Assembly: GCA_013290125.1 (NCBI GenBank)
Contig: JABCYQ010000007.1
Coordinates: forward strand, 49,465-113,464
Direction of reading: 5' to 3'
Source of the DNA: Vulcanimicrobiota bacterium
GTDB lineage: Bacteria > Vulcanimicrobiota > Vulcanimicrobiia > Eremiobacterales > Eremiobacteraceae
Length of the DNA stretch: 64,000 nt
Part shown: positions 18,054 through 26,467 of the stretch, piece after piece
How the letters are laid out: every line of letters starts with the position of its first letter
Numbering within the stretch: position 1 is the stretch's first letter
Notes under the pieces: model-generated
Database searches by the model: none
What the model was told of the DNA's origin: nothing
The model's input: only the letters and a program-made list of their open reading frames with translations
Translations under genes and position numbers: made by a program

Positions 18054-18440
18054 CTGGAGATTCGTACAATTCTCGTCGTTGAAGACGAGCGCGACGTGCA
18101 AGGCGTCATCGACTTGTCGTTGCGGCTGCTCGGCAAGTTCGGAGTCACGTCCGTGACCGATTTCGCCGGAGCGACCGAGGCTATCGAGCGGCAGCGCCCG
18201 GATCTCATCCTCTTGGATCGAATGCTGCCGGACAAAGACGGACTTGATGTGTGCCGGCTCCTGAAGAGTGGCGCAGACACGAAGGAGATACCGATCGTGT
18301 TCCTATCCGCTCGCTCGGACCCCGCTGATATCCGCGCCGGCATGGATGCGGGCGCATCGGGTTATATCACTAAACCGTTCGACCCGGTCGCTCTTGCCGA
18401 TCGCATCAAGGCGATCTTCGAAGATGCAACGACGAAATGA
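18054..18440 (+). CDS. Single-domain response regulator with no standard start codon
   Basis: About 128 aa. It is a CheY-like receiver domain: acidic pocket VVEDE (E10, D11), phospho-acceptor in LILLDRMLP (D55), switch Ser in VFLSARS, and Lys in YITKPF. The first ATG/GTG/TTG in the frame is GTG 18096, which would remove the first strand and the acidic pocket. Upstream, to the in-frame stop at about 18015, only CTG 18054 and ATT codons at 18060 and 18069 could start it. GGAGG lies at 18036-18040 and a second GGAG at 18056-18059. It overlaps the next response regulator by 4 bp. Confidence 0.75.
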   Translation: MEIRTILVVEDERDVQGVIDLSLRLLGKFGVTSVTDFAGATEAIERQRPDLILLDRMLPDKDGLDVCRLLKSGADTKEIPIVFLSARSDPADIRAGMDAGASGYITKPFDPVALADRIKAIFEDATTK

Positions 18441-18826
18441 GTGACGCGGCACGCGCGAAGGCGAAGGTGGTCATCGCAGACGACGACGACGACATCCGTC
18501 GGCTCGTGCAGATCACCGTCACCAATGCCGGCTGCGACGTCACGCCGACCGCCGACGGCGAAAGCGCGCTTGAGGCGGTTCGAAGGGTCATGCCGGACCT
18601 CGTGATCCTCGATGTGCTGATGCCGCGCATGGACGGTTGGGAAGTGGCGAAAGCGCTCAAGAAAGATCCGGCGACTGAATCCATCCCCATCATGTTCCTC
18701 ACGTCGAAGGGACAAGAGCACGATGTACTCGAGGGGTTCGAAGCGGGCGGCTTTGATTATGTGGTCAAGCCTTTTTCGCCGCGCGAACTTCAGGCTCGTA
18801 TCCGCTCGCTGCTCGCCAAACGGTGA
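18437..18826 (+). CDS. Single-domain response regulator
   Basis: 129 aa receiver domain with no output domain. Acidic pocket IADDDDD (residues 13-19), phospho-acceptor D59 in LVILDVLMP, switch Thr in IMFLTSKG, conserved Lys in YVVKPFSP. It is translationally coupled to the preceding receiver (ATGA), so two receivers are made together. A hybrid histidine kinase is not adjacent, but an orphan-like kinase lies 3 kb downstream. The stop codon TGA is the first three bases of a dispersed repeat copy. Confidence 0.9.
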   Translation: MSDAARAKAKVVIADDDDDIRRLVQITVTNAGCDVTPTADGESALEAVRRVMPDLVILDVLMPRMDGWEVAKALKKDPATESIPIMFLTSKGQEHDVLEGFEAGGFDYVVKPFSPRELQARIRSLLAKR

Positions 18827-18853
18827 AGAGGCCGACGCTAGTCGCCCCGCGTT
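18824..18853 (+). repeat. Dispersed hairpin repeat, copy 3 (degenerate)
   Basis: TGAAGAGGCCGACGCTAGTCGCCCCGCGTT. Its TGA is the stop of the preceding response regulator. The stem has decayed slightly compared with the other copies; the loop is gcta. Confidence 0.8.
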
Positions 18854-18875
18854 TCGGTCGCTCTTGCGCGGATGC

Positions 18876-18962
18876 TGAAGGGGCCGACTTTATGTCGGCC
18901 CACGTTTTATCAGCCCGGGCCGACATAAAGTCGGCCCCTTCAAATGGTCGGCCCCTTCAAAC
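18876..18962. repeat. Inverted pair of hairpin repeats (copies 4 and 5) plus partial
   Basis: Copy 4 (18876-18906, plus orientation, loop tttat) is followed after a short GC spacer by copy 5 (18917-18943) in the opposite orientation, giving arms of about 27 identical bases. A further inverted fragment (TGGTCGGCCCCTTCAAAC, 18945-18962) follows. This is the only inverted copy in the window and could fold into a long cruciform. Confidence 0.9.
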
Positions 18963-19001
18963 AATACCGCCTGGGACGCGGGACAGCCGATAGTATAAGT
19001 G

Positions 19002-20168
19002 ATGGTTCTGTCCCTACCATACCTACTGCGAATACTCGAGGGCCTTGAAGCGGCGCTCGTCCTCCTGCTCATCGGAATGTTCGCGATGCGTACGTGGCGA
19101 GAGAACCGCGCGCGAGTCGTATTGCGAACGCGTGCGTGGCTGCTCGAGCGACTTCCGCCGTTGTTCGATGGTGAATCCGAACTTCGATGCGAAGGCCGTC
19201 AGGTGTTCGTCGGCGGCGCGCTCGTGATGGAATTGCCGCCGCCGCGCGGGACCGTCGGCGACGCAGTGCAAGAGACGATCGTCGACCACCTTGTCTTCGT
19301 CACCGGCGAACTCCGCGACCGGCTCGTGCGCGTGCTGGAAGAATCCGACTATGTCTCCACGGCGATGCTCCGCTTGAAGTCGCGCAGCGTCGAATCGCGT
19401 GTGAAGACCTGCATGTTGCTCGGCGCGATGCATTCGGCGATCGCCGTGCCCGCGTTGATCGAAGTGTTTCGCGACGACCCCGATCCGTTCGTCCGCATCG
19501 GCGCTGCCGAAGCGCTCGGTGCTATCGGATCCGAAGTCGCGATCGCCCCGATGCTCGCCGCACTTCGCAACCCGACGCGCTGGCAACAAGTGCGCGTCGC
19601 CGAAGTGCTTTCGAGGATGGGAATGACCGCGGTCCCGGCGCTCACCGCAGCTGTCGAAGATCCCGACATCCGGATCGCAGCGCTCGCGCTCGAGATTCTC
19701 GCCGATATCGGATGGATGTCCGACTTCGCTCCCGCAGAGCGCGCGCTCCGCCACGAATCGCCTGAGGTTCGGGCGCGCGCCGCAGAAGCGCTCGGACGCG
19801 GAGGCGCCATGGATCGCGTCGCCGCGTTGTTCGCGGCCGCCGGAGACGCCGCTTGGTTCGTACGCGTTCGCGTGATGAAGGCGCTCCATTCCCTCGGCCC
19901 GCCGCCGGCCGACTTCGCGACGCCCGCCCAATCCCAGCGCTACTTCGAGGTACTCGAAGCTGGACTGCACGATGACGTATGGTGGGTCCGGAGTCACGCG
20001 GCCGAGGCGCTTGCCGATGCCGGCGAAGAGGGCCGGGCTGTCCTCTCGCGGGCGCTAGTCGAAGAGCCAGGCGCGCCTGCTCGAAAGGCCGCGGTCGCAG
20101 CGCTTCAGCGACTCGTGCTCTTGTCGGCCTCTCGCACCGCAGCGCGCGTACCGGCGGGCCGGGCATGA
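19002..20168 (+). CDS. Membrane-anchored HEAT-repeat protein
   Basis: 388 aa from ATG 19002 (a GTG lies immediately before it). One N-terminal membrane helix (AALVLLLIGMFAM) anchors a cytoplasmic domain. From residue 130 on there are HEAT/PBS-lyase-like repeats: AVPALIEVFRDDPDPFVRIGAAEALGAIG, AIAPMLAALRNPTRWQQVRVAEVLSRMG and others. It overlaps the glycosyltransferase gene by 4 bp. A scaffold or regulator for the membrane glycosyltransferase is likely from context but not shown. Confidence 0.82.
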   Translation: MVLSLPYLLRILEGLEAALVLLLIGMFAMRTWRENRARVVLRTRAWLLERLPPLFDGESELRCEGRQVFVGGALVMELPPPRGTVGDAVQETIVDHLVFVTGELRDRLVRVLEESDYVSTAMLRLKSRSVESRVKTCMLLGAMHSAIAVPALIEVFRDDPDPFVRIGAAEALGAIGSEVAIAPMLAALRNPTRWQQVRVAEVLSRMGMTAVPALTAAVEDPDIRIAALALEILADIGWMSDFAPAERALRHESPEVRARAAEALGRGGAMDRVAALFAAAGDAAWFVRVRVMKALHSLGPPPADFATPAQSQRYFEVLEAGLHDDVWWVRSHAAEALADAGEEGRAVLSRALVEEPGAPARKAAVAALQRLVLLSASRTAARVPAGRA

Positions 20169-21649
20169 TCGGGTTCGCATTCATCCATCTCTCGTGGTAC
20201 GGCTCGCCAGCTTGGAATTTCGCACGCCAAGTCGTCCTCGGCTACAACGCGCTTGTCTTTTTCTACGTGGTCTTCGTCGACCTCACGTACCTCGCGTTCA
20301 CGTTCATTGCGCTGATTGAAGTGCGCCGCTACCTTCGCACGCGCGACAAGGAACGGCTCGAGCAGATCTTCCGTTCGCGACTCGTCCCGCCGATCTCAAT
20401 TCTCTGCCCCGCGCACAACGAAGGCGCGACGATCGTGGAATCCGTGCGGTCGCTATTGCGGCTGAAGTACTCCAAACACGAAGTCGTGGTCATAAACGAC
20501 GGGTCGAAGGACAACACACTCGCAGCGATGATCGAGGCGTTCTCCATGGAACGGTTGGACTTCGGCTACGACATGACCGTCGCGTGCAAGCCGGTGAAGG
20601 CGCTGTATGCGTCAGCGGCCTACCCAAAGTTGATCGTCGTTGACAAAGAGAACGGCGGCAAGGCGGACGCGCTGAACGCCGGTATCAACGTCTCGCGCTA
20701 CCCGCTTTTCTGCACCGTCGACGCGGACGCCATCCTTGAAGAAGATGCGCTGCTCCACGTCGTGCGCCCGATGCTCGACCGGCCGACTTTTGTGCCGATA
20801 ACCGGCGGAATCATCCGTGCGGCCAACGGCTGCCGCGTGGTCAAAGGCCGGGTCGAAGCGGTCGGGCTGCCCAGCAAGCCTATCGAGCTCTTCCAGATCG
20901 TCGAGTACATGCGCGCGTTTCTGTGCGGACGGACGGCGCAGTCGACGCTGAACGTCATGCTTATCGTCTCGGGTGCTTTCGGATTGTTCCACAAAGCGAC
21001 CGCGAAGACGGTCGGCGGCTACTCGACAGATACGGTCGGCGAAGATAAAGAACTCGTGGTCAAGATCGTGCGCTACCTAAAAGAGAACAAACGCGACTAC
21101 GAAGTGCTTTTCGTGCCGCAGACGGTCTGCTGGACCGAAGTCCCCTCGTCCTGGCAGACGCTCGGGCGACAGCGCAATCGCTGGCATCGCGGGATGTTCG
21201 AAGTCCTCTACAAACATCGCGCGATGTTCTTCAATCGCGCCTACGGCCGTGCCGGCCTTTTCGGGATGCCGTATTTCCTGTTGATCGAGGCGATCGGCCC
21301 AATCGTAGAACTCTCAGGCTACATCTTGCTCCCGCTGGCGGCGATCCTTGGATTGCTGGCGCCCATCAACGCGCTCATCTACACGCTGTGCGCGGTGGTG
21401 CTCGGCATCATCCTCTCCGTCTCCGCGGTCCTACTCGAAGAGGCGTCGTTCCATCGCTATCCTAGCTGGCGCGATCTTGCCTTGCTCAACCTCATCGCGA
21501 TCGTCGAGAATTTCGGCTATCGGCAATTGACTCTCTGGTGGCGGCTCAAAGGCACGTGGGACTACCTGCGCGGACAGAAGCAATGGGGCGCGCAAGTCCG
21601 TCAAGGCTTCGGCACGGCAGCCCAGCGAGCCGCAGCCAAGGCGGGCTGA
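20165..21649 (+). CDS. Membrane glycosyltransferase, family 2, processive type
   Basis: 494 aa from ATG 20165. One N-terminal membrane segment, then the GT-A domain: ILCPAHNEGATIVESV, VVVINDGSKDNT near residue 108, TVDADAI near 185, the acceptor region CWTEVP, and QRNRWHRG near 336. Three or four C-terminal membrane segments follow. The QxxRW motif and membrane helices are those of processive synthases such as poly-N-acetylglucosamine or hyaluronan synthase, so it probably makes and exports a polysaccharide. It overlaps the HEAT gene by 4 bp and the kinase gene by 1 bp (TGATG). Confidence 0.88.
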   Translation: MIGFAFIHLSWYGSPAWNFARQVVLGYNALVFFYVVFVDLTYLAFTFIALIEVRRYLRTRDKERLEQIFRSRLVPPISILCPAHNEGATIVESVRSLLRLKYSKHEVVVINDGSKDNTLAAMIEAFSMERLDFGYDMTVACKPVKALYASAAYPKLIVVDKENGGKADALNAGINVSRYPLFCTVDADAILEEDALLHVVRPMLDRPTFVPITGGIIRAANGCRVVKGRVEAVGLPSKPIELFQIVEYMRAFLCGRTAQSTLNVMLIVSGAFGLFHKATAKTVGGYSTDTVGEDKELVVKIVRYLKENKRDYEVLFVPQTVCWTEVPSSWQTLGRQRNRWHRGMFEVLYKHRAMFFNRAYGRAGLFGMPYFLLIEAIGPIVELSGYILLPLAAILGLLAPINALIYTLCAVVLGIILSVSAVLLEEASFHRYPSWRDLALLNLIAIVENFGYRQLTLWWRLKGTWDYLRGQKQWGAQVRQGFGTAAQRAAAKAG

Positions 21650-23214
21650 TGTCCGGCGGCCTCGCGGATCTCTTGCGCGCGTTTGCAGACAGCGACGACG
21701 TGGCGGCTGTCTGCACAGCGCTTGCAAACGGCGTCGGGCAGACGATCGGCGCCGCGTTTTCAATTGCGGCCGCGCGCGAGGCAGATGCGGATTTCGTCGA
21801 AGCATTCGGCGATCGTGCAGCGCCGTGGCGCTTGGTCGCGCGCCTCCAAGGCGCGTTCAACCGCTCTCGCTCCAACGGGGATGCGCGCTTGCGCGCGATG
21901 CTCCACGGTGAAGCCGTCGCGGCAGTCGACGTCTCGGCGTTGCGCGAGGCGAACGGCGAGTTCGCGGGCCTTCTGCGTGAGTTCGGCGTCCGCCGCGTTG
22001 TCGCGTGGCCGATATCGGCCGAGGGCGGATGTGACGGCACGGTGATAGCGTTTGACGCCGGTATCGATACAGCGGGCGGCGATCAGGCAGACGTCGTTAC
22101 CGTACTGATAGATCATGCGCGCCGCGCATTGGCGCGAGCCCACCGATTCGAAGCGCTGCGCGCGGAGAGCGAGCGCGGCCGCGCGCTCATCGCCGAGAGC
22201 GCTGAAGGCATCTGCACGTTCGACCACGAGCTCCGCATCGGTCTGTGGAACAACGCGGCCGAACGGATCACCGGAATAGCGCGCGAATCGATCGTGGGAA
22301 AGACCATGACTGCCTCCGGACTCCAACCTCACGCGCCGGAATTTCCTCATGCGTTCAGTTCATTCGCCGATACGGCGGGAGTTTTTATAGACGAACCTGG
22401 ACGTGCGATCGACGTCCGTCTCTCGACCCCGAACGGCAAAACGATCTGGATCTCGCTCGCCGCGGCGTTGATCGGCGCGAGCTCGCGACGCCACAGCCTC
22501 GCATGCTGCTTTCGCGATATCACAGAACAAAAGGAACTCGAAAGCCTGCGCAGCGATTTCGTCAGCCTCGTCACGCATCAGCTTCGAACGCCGCTCACAG
22601 CGATTCGCGGCTATGCAGAACTGCTCGCGGCCATCGAGATGCCGCCCGATCGCGTCCGCGAATACGGCGACGTCATCGCCGGCGCATCGGCCCGGCTGGC
22701 CGACTCGATCACGGATGTGATGGATTTCGAGCGCTTGGCCTCGAGCCGCGACGGACTGCGTCTAGCGCCCGTTTCGCTCGTCACCGCATTGGGATCGGGC
22801 GTCGCCGCTATCAAGTTGCCGCCGTCGCATCGCGTCGAATTGCACGAGAGTATTTCTTCGTTCACCGTTGTGGCCGACGTCGACCGGTTGTCACGGCTCT
22901 TCGCTCACGTGCTTGGAAACGCAGTTCGGTACTGGCCGGGCGGCGGCGTGATCGAAGTGGCAGCGTCGCGCGACGGCGACTTCGTGCGCTGCTCGATCAT
23001 CGACCACGGTCCGGGCATCGCCGCATCGGAACGCGCAGATCTGTTCTCGCCGTATCATCGCGCCGCCAGAGGTCGTCCAGGCGCCGGCCAGGGGATGGGG
23101 CTTGGCCTGAGTCTTGCGAAGCGCATAGTGGAAGCGCATCGCGGCCGCATCGCGCTTGCGGAAACACCCGGCGGCGGCGCGACGGTGACGGTCTGGCTAC
23201 CAACAGCGTCTTGA
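21649..23214 (+). CDS. PAS-containing sensor histidine kinase
   Basis: 521 aa from ATG 21649. N-terminal GAF-like region (residues 1-175), then a PAS domain (SAEGICTFDHELRIGLWNNAAERITGI). The dimerisation domain follows with H310 in SLVTHQLRTPLTAI. The ATPase domain has an N box (HVLGNAVRYWPGGG), DHGPGIA and GLGLSLAKRIVEAHRG. No membrane helix is evident, so it senses a cytoplasmic signal. Translational coupling to the glycosyltransferase suggests control of polysaccharide production. Its TGA stop is part of a dispersed repeat copy. Partners could be the two receivers at 18-18.8 kb. Confidence 0.92.
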   Translation: MSGGLADLLRAFADSDDVAAVCTALANGVGQTIGAAFSIAAAREADADFVEAFGDRAAPWRLVARLQGAFNRSRSNGDARLRAMLHGEAVAAVDVSALREANGEFAGLLREFGVRRVVAWPISAEGGCDGTVIAFDAGIDTAGGDQADVVTVLIDHARRALARAHRFEALRAESERGRALIAESAEGICTFDHELRIGLWNNAAERITGIARESIVGKTMTASGLQPHAPEFPHAFSSFADTAGVFIDEPGRAIDVRLSTPNGKTIWISLAAALIGASSRRHSLACCFRDITEQKELESLRSDFVSLVTHQLRTPLTAIRGYAELLAAIEMPPDRVREYGDVIAGASARLADSITDVMDFERLASSRDGLRLAPVSLVTALGSGVAAIKLPPSHRVELHESISSFTVVADVDRLSRLFAHVLGNAVRYWPGGGVIEVAASRDGDFVRCSIIDHGPGIAASERADLFSPYHRAARGRPGAGQGMGLGLSLAKRIVEAHRGRIALAETPGGGATVTVWLPTAS

Positions 23215-23242
23215 AGGGGCCGACTTTATGTCGGCCCACGTT
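23211..23242 (+). repeat. Dispersed hairpin repeat, copy 6
   Basis: TTGAAGGGGCCGACTTTATGTCGGCCCACGTT; the TGA at 23212-23214 is the stop codon of the histidine kinase. Loop tttat. It sits between two convergent genes. Confidence 0.92.
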
Positions 23243-23264
23243 ACGTTTGGCAGGGCCGAGCGAG

Positions 23265-23471
23265 CTATTCCTTGGCGATCATCACCGACGAAGACTTGAT
23301 CACCGCCGCGACGTCGTCGCCGACACGTAATTCCATCTCCTCAACGGCTTCGCGCGTGATGACGGCGACGATACAGTTGTCGCCGACACGCATCGTGACT
23401 TTCGCCGTGAGACCATCGACGTCGATGCGCTCGATGGTTCCTGGCAATCTATTGCGCGCGCTGAGCTTCAT
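23265..23471 (-). CDS. Molbindin-like TOBE (Mop) domain protein
   Basis: 68 aa from ATG 23471 with GAGG upstream. The full length is one Mop/TOBE domain: KLSARNRLPGTIERIDVDGLTAKVTMRVGDN followed by the strand VAVITREAVEEMELRVGDDVAAVIKSSSVMIA. Molbindins bind molybdate or tungstate as oligomers and store or buffer the anion. The gene starts inside the 3' end of the PucR-type HTH gene (23-bp overlap), suggesting a functional link with that regulator. Confidence 0.88.
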   Translation of the reverse strand: MKLSARNRLPGTIERIDVDGLTAKVTMRVGDNCIVAVITREAVEEMELRVGDDVAAVIKSSSVMIAKE

Positions 23472-23814
23472 CGCGGACCTCAGTGGTTTCATCTGTCGCA
23501 CAGACGGCGAATGCCGCCAACAAGACCGCGGCGATCTCGGGATGGTCGATGTCGGCGCCGAGCAGCGAGCGCACGCGGTCCAACCGGTAACGCACGCTGT
23601 TGCGATGCAGGAACAGGGCCTCGGCTGTCTTGCTCACGCTGCCGCCGCAGGCATAGTACGTCCGCAGCGTGTCGGCGAGCCGGCTGTTCCGATCGGCATC
23701 CGCACGTGCGAGCGGCAGCAGCAACCGCCGACACGTGTCTGCAGACTCAGAGTCCAAGCCGCGTGCGAGCATCCGCATCACGTCGCGCGCGCGGACGCCG
23801 CGTTTAGAAAACAC
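23449..23814 (-). CDS. Short PucR-type helix-turn-helix protein
   Basis: 121 aa from GTG 23814. Only the C-terminal DNA-binding module of PucR/CdaR regulators is present: RLADTLRTYYACGGSVSKTAEALFLHRNSVRYRLDRVRSLLG, with the recognition helix LHRNSVRYRL. The sensory N-terminal half of PucR proteins is missing. No good ribosome site precedes GTG 23814, and an earlier start would lie inside the lipoprotein gene in another frame. It overlaps the lipoprotein stop by 11 bp and the molbindin start by 23 bp. It may be a short regulator, a truncated gene, or the DNA-binding half of a split molybdate sensor. Confidence 0.65.
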   Translation of the reverse strand: MFSKRGVRARDVMRMLARGLDSESADTCRRLLLPLARADADRNSRLADTLRTYYACGGSVSKTAEALFLHRNSVRYRLDRVRSLLGADIDHPEIAAVLLAAFAVCATDETTEVRDEAQRAQ

Positions 23815-24922
23815 GGAACACGACCAGCGTGCCTGACGGATCAAGGCCGTACACGCCGGATGAATCGGCATGGAGGTGTGTGAGCGGTACGCCGAACGTG
23901 CGGCCGGGCCCAGGATTCGGAACGCCGTTCTCCGCGACCAGCAGCAGCATCTGGATCGTGAAGCTGAGGCCGCCGCTGGGCGAGTCGTAGCGCGCGATCG
24001 AATACGATCCGCTCGTCGGCGCGCCGTTGTACGCATAGATATCGACGCCGGTGATCGACGCGTTGCCGATGTCCAGCGGAATCGGATTGAGCGTGGGACC
24101 CGCTCCGGTCGTCGGCGGCGTGGTCAGGACAACTTCGTGCGATGTTCCATCCTTATGGAACAGCAAAAATTGACTGATCGCTTGGCCGTTGGCAAACACG
24201 GCGTCCGCCGCATATAGACCTTTCGCTGGCCCGGCAGTGTACGTATACGAACCCGAGCCCGTCTTGTTGGCGTTAAAATCGAACGCCACCCAGGCGACCG
24301 TCCCCGCTCCGCTATCACATGCGATGAAGACGTGCGTCGCATCGGCCGAGATATACCGCGTACCGCATGAGCCGAGCGTATCGGAGAAAGGTGCCGGGCT
24401 CGGCGTGCACGTGGTCGGACCGCCGATGCCCGGATTCGCGCAGCCCTCCGCAGTGCCCGAGGCATCGACGAACCATTCGTGATCGACACTCGTGTTAGCA
24501 TCGATCGCGAGCCCGGTCGGCTGATAGCCGGCCGGCAACGCGTATTGCACCGTGACGGTGTTGTTCGTCGTGATGTCGCCGAGATCGACGAGCCAAGCCC
24601 CGCCGGAATTGCCTGCGAGGAGCGCACCAAAATTTCCAGTGAAGTTCGGGTCGAGCGTGAGATCCACGGGAACTGCGTTCGTCAGCCGCAACGGGATCAC
24701 ACTGATCGGCGTTTGGGGAATCGCCCCCGACCCGTTGTGCGGCTGTTCGCTGTGGTGATGGAACGCGGTGATCGCGATGCCAAGACCGACGAGCGCCAAC
24801 AACGTGTAGATGGGCTGGCTCTGCGCCGGAATGCTGCTGCCCGTGTCGACCGGCGTAGAACAGCCGCTCACGTTCATACTGAGCAATGAAACGACGATCG
24901 CGAGCGCCAGCATTCTGCGCAC
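23804..24922 (-). CDS. Lipoprotein of unknown function
   Basis: 372 aa from GTG 24922 (GGAGG eight bases upstream); ATG 24913 is also possible. The signal sequence ends in the lipobox MNVSGC, so the mature protein is lipid-anchored at Cys. A second hydrophobic stretch (LLALVGLGIAIT) follows. The rest is rich in Gly/Thr/Asn with repeated strands that look like a beta-propeller or jelly-roll. No known family is recognised. Confidence 0.8.
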   Translation of the reverse strand: MRRMLALAIVVSLLSMNVSGCSTPVDTGSSIPAQSQPIYTLLALVGLGIAITAFHHHSEQPHNGSGAIPQTPISVIPLRLTNAVPVDLTLDPNFTGNFGALLAGNSGGAWLVDLGDITTNNTVTVQYALPAGYQPTGLAIDANTSVDHEWFVDASGTAEGCANPGIGGPTTCTPSPAPFSDTLGSCGTRYISADATHVFIACDSGAGTVAWVAFDFNANKTGSGSYTYTAGPAKGLYAADAVFANGQAISQFLLFHKDGTSHEVVLTTPPTTGAGPTLNPIPLDIGNASITGVDIYAYNGAPTSGSYSIARYDSPSGGLSFTIQMLLLVAENGVPNPGPGRTFGVPLTHLHADSSGVYGLDPSGTLVVFRVF

Positions 24923-25021
24923 GAAGATTTCCTCCGGAATCGGGGAATGTGCGGTCAAACGTTTAAGTCCGCGACCGGCCATTCCCTTGCGCGAGGAGTG
25001 TTATTCCAGGTGCGAGAGCAG

Positions 25022-26449
25022 ATGAAGATCGGGTTTTCCACGATCGTCCGGATCGAACAGATCACGGCCTTGGGCACGTTCGCGCACGTCGCGCAGGTCA
25101 TCGCCGAGACGGGCGGGCGGATCGGGGCGGTCGACGTCTATCGCGTCGGGAAGAAAACTGTGCTGCGCGACATCAGCATCGACGTGCAGGACGAGGACCA
25201 TCTTGCCGTCGTGGTCGCGGCGATCGGCAAGATCGAGGGCGTGCGTGTCGTCAACGTCAGCGATCGCACGTTTCTCGCGCATCTCGGCGGCAAGATCGAG
25301 ATCACACCGCGCATGCCGGTCACCAATCGCGACATACTCTCGCGCGTCTACACGCCGGGCGTCGCGCGCGTCAGCCTGGCCATCGCCGCTGATCCATCGA
25401 AAGCATATGCGCTCACCATCAAGCGTAATACGGTAGCGATCGTCACGGACGGCACCGCAGTGCTCGGCCTCGGGGATGTCGGTCCATATGCGGCCATGCC
25501 GGTGATGGAAGGCAAGGCGATGCTCTTCAAAGCCTTCGCCGGAGTGGATGCGTTTCCGATTTGCTTGGACACCAAATCCGTCGACGAAATCGTGGAGACT
25601 GTCGTGCGCATCGCACCGGCATTCGGCGGCGTCAATCTGGAAGACATCTCGTCGCCGCGTTGCTTCGAGATCGAGCGCCGGCTCGACGAGTGTCTCGACA
25701 TCCCCGTGATGCACGACGACCAACACGGCACCGCTATAGTCATTCTCGCGGCGCTGTTGAACGCGCTCAAAGTGGTCGGCAAGAAGCTGGCCGACACGCG
25801 CATCGTCGTCAACGGCATCGGCGCAGCGGGCGGAGCGTGCGCAAAGATTCTCTTGTCGGCCGGCGCCGCCGACGTCATCGGCGTGGACCGCGACGGCGCG
25901 CTCGTGCGCGGACGATCCTATCCTGAGAACGAGATGTGGCAGTGGCTTGCCGACAACGGCAATCGCGAGCGCTTCACGGGCCCGTTGTCGCAAGCGATGA
26001 AAGGGGCCGACGTCTTCATCGGTCTCTCGCGGCCTAATCTGTTGACGGTCGACGATTTGAAGTCGATGGCGAAAGATCCGATCGTCTTCGCCATGGCGAA
26101 CCCGCTGCCCGAGATCGCGCCGGATCTCGCGGAGCCATACGTCGCCGTGATGGCGACCGGACGTTCGGACTATCCGAACCAGGTGAACAATCTGCTGGCG
26201 TTCCCCGGCGTCTTCCGCGGCGCGCTCGATACGCGCGCCCGGCACATCAATGAAGCGATGAAGCTCGCGGCGGCGCATGCGATCGCCGCCGTCATCGGTC
26301 CGGACGAACTCTCGGCCGAGTACATCATACCGAGCGTGTTCGACACGCGCGTCGTCGAAGCAGTGGCAAAGGCCGTCTCTGCAGCGGCTGTGGAATCAGG
26401 ATCGGCGCGTCGCACCCCTGCGGCCGAGGACGGCGTTCCAGTCAGCTGA
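25022..26449 (+). CDS. NAD(P)-dependent malic enzyme with N-terminal ACT domain
   Basis: 475 aa. Oxidative decarboxylation of malate to pyruvate in the cytoplasm. An ACT-like domain occupies residues 1-85 (ALGTFAHVAQVIAETGGRIGAVDV). The malic domain has SRVYTPGVARVS, the tyrosine/lysine region KAYALTIKRNTVAIVTDGTAVLGLGD, and metal ligands in VMHDDQHGTA. The NAD-binding domain has NGIGAAGGA. Start ATG 25022. The ACT domain suggests allosteric control by a small ligand. Confidence 0.93.
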   Translation: MKIGFSTIVRIEQITALGTFAHVAQVIAETGGRIGAVDVYRVGKKTVLRDISIDVQDEDHLAVVVAAIGKIEGVRVVNVSDRTFLAHLGGKIEITPRMPVTNRDILSRVYTPGVARVSLAIAADPSKAYALTIKRNTVAIVTDGTAVLGLGDVGPYAAMPVMEGKAMLFKAFAGVDAFPICLDTKSVDEIVETVVRIAPAFGGVNLEDISSPRCFEIERRLDECLDIPVMHDDQHGTAIVILAALLNALKVVGKKLADTRIVVNGIGAAGGACAKILLSAGAADVIGVDRDGALVRGRSYPENEMWQWLADNGNRERFTGPLSQAMKGADVFIGLSRPNLLTVDDLKSMAKDPIVFAMANPLPEIAPDLAEPYVAVMATGRSDYPNQVNNLLAFPGVFRGALDTRARHINEAMKLAAAHAIAAVIGPDELSAEYIIPSVFDTRVVEAVAKAVSAAAVESGSARRTPAAEDGVPVS

Positions 26450-26467
26450 TCAATTGAGATACGAATA

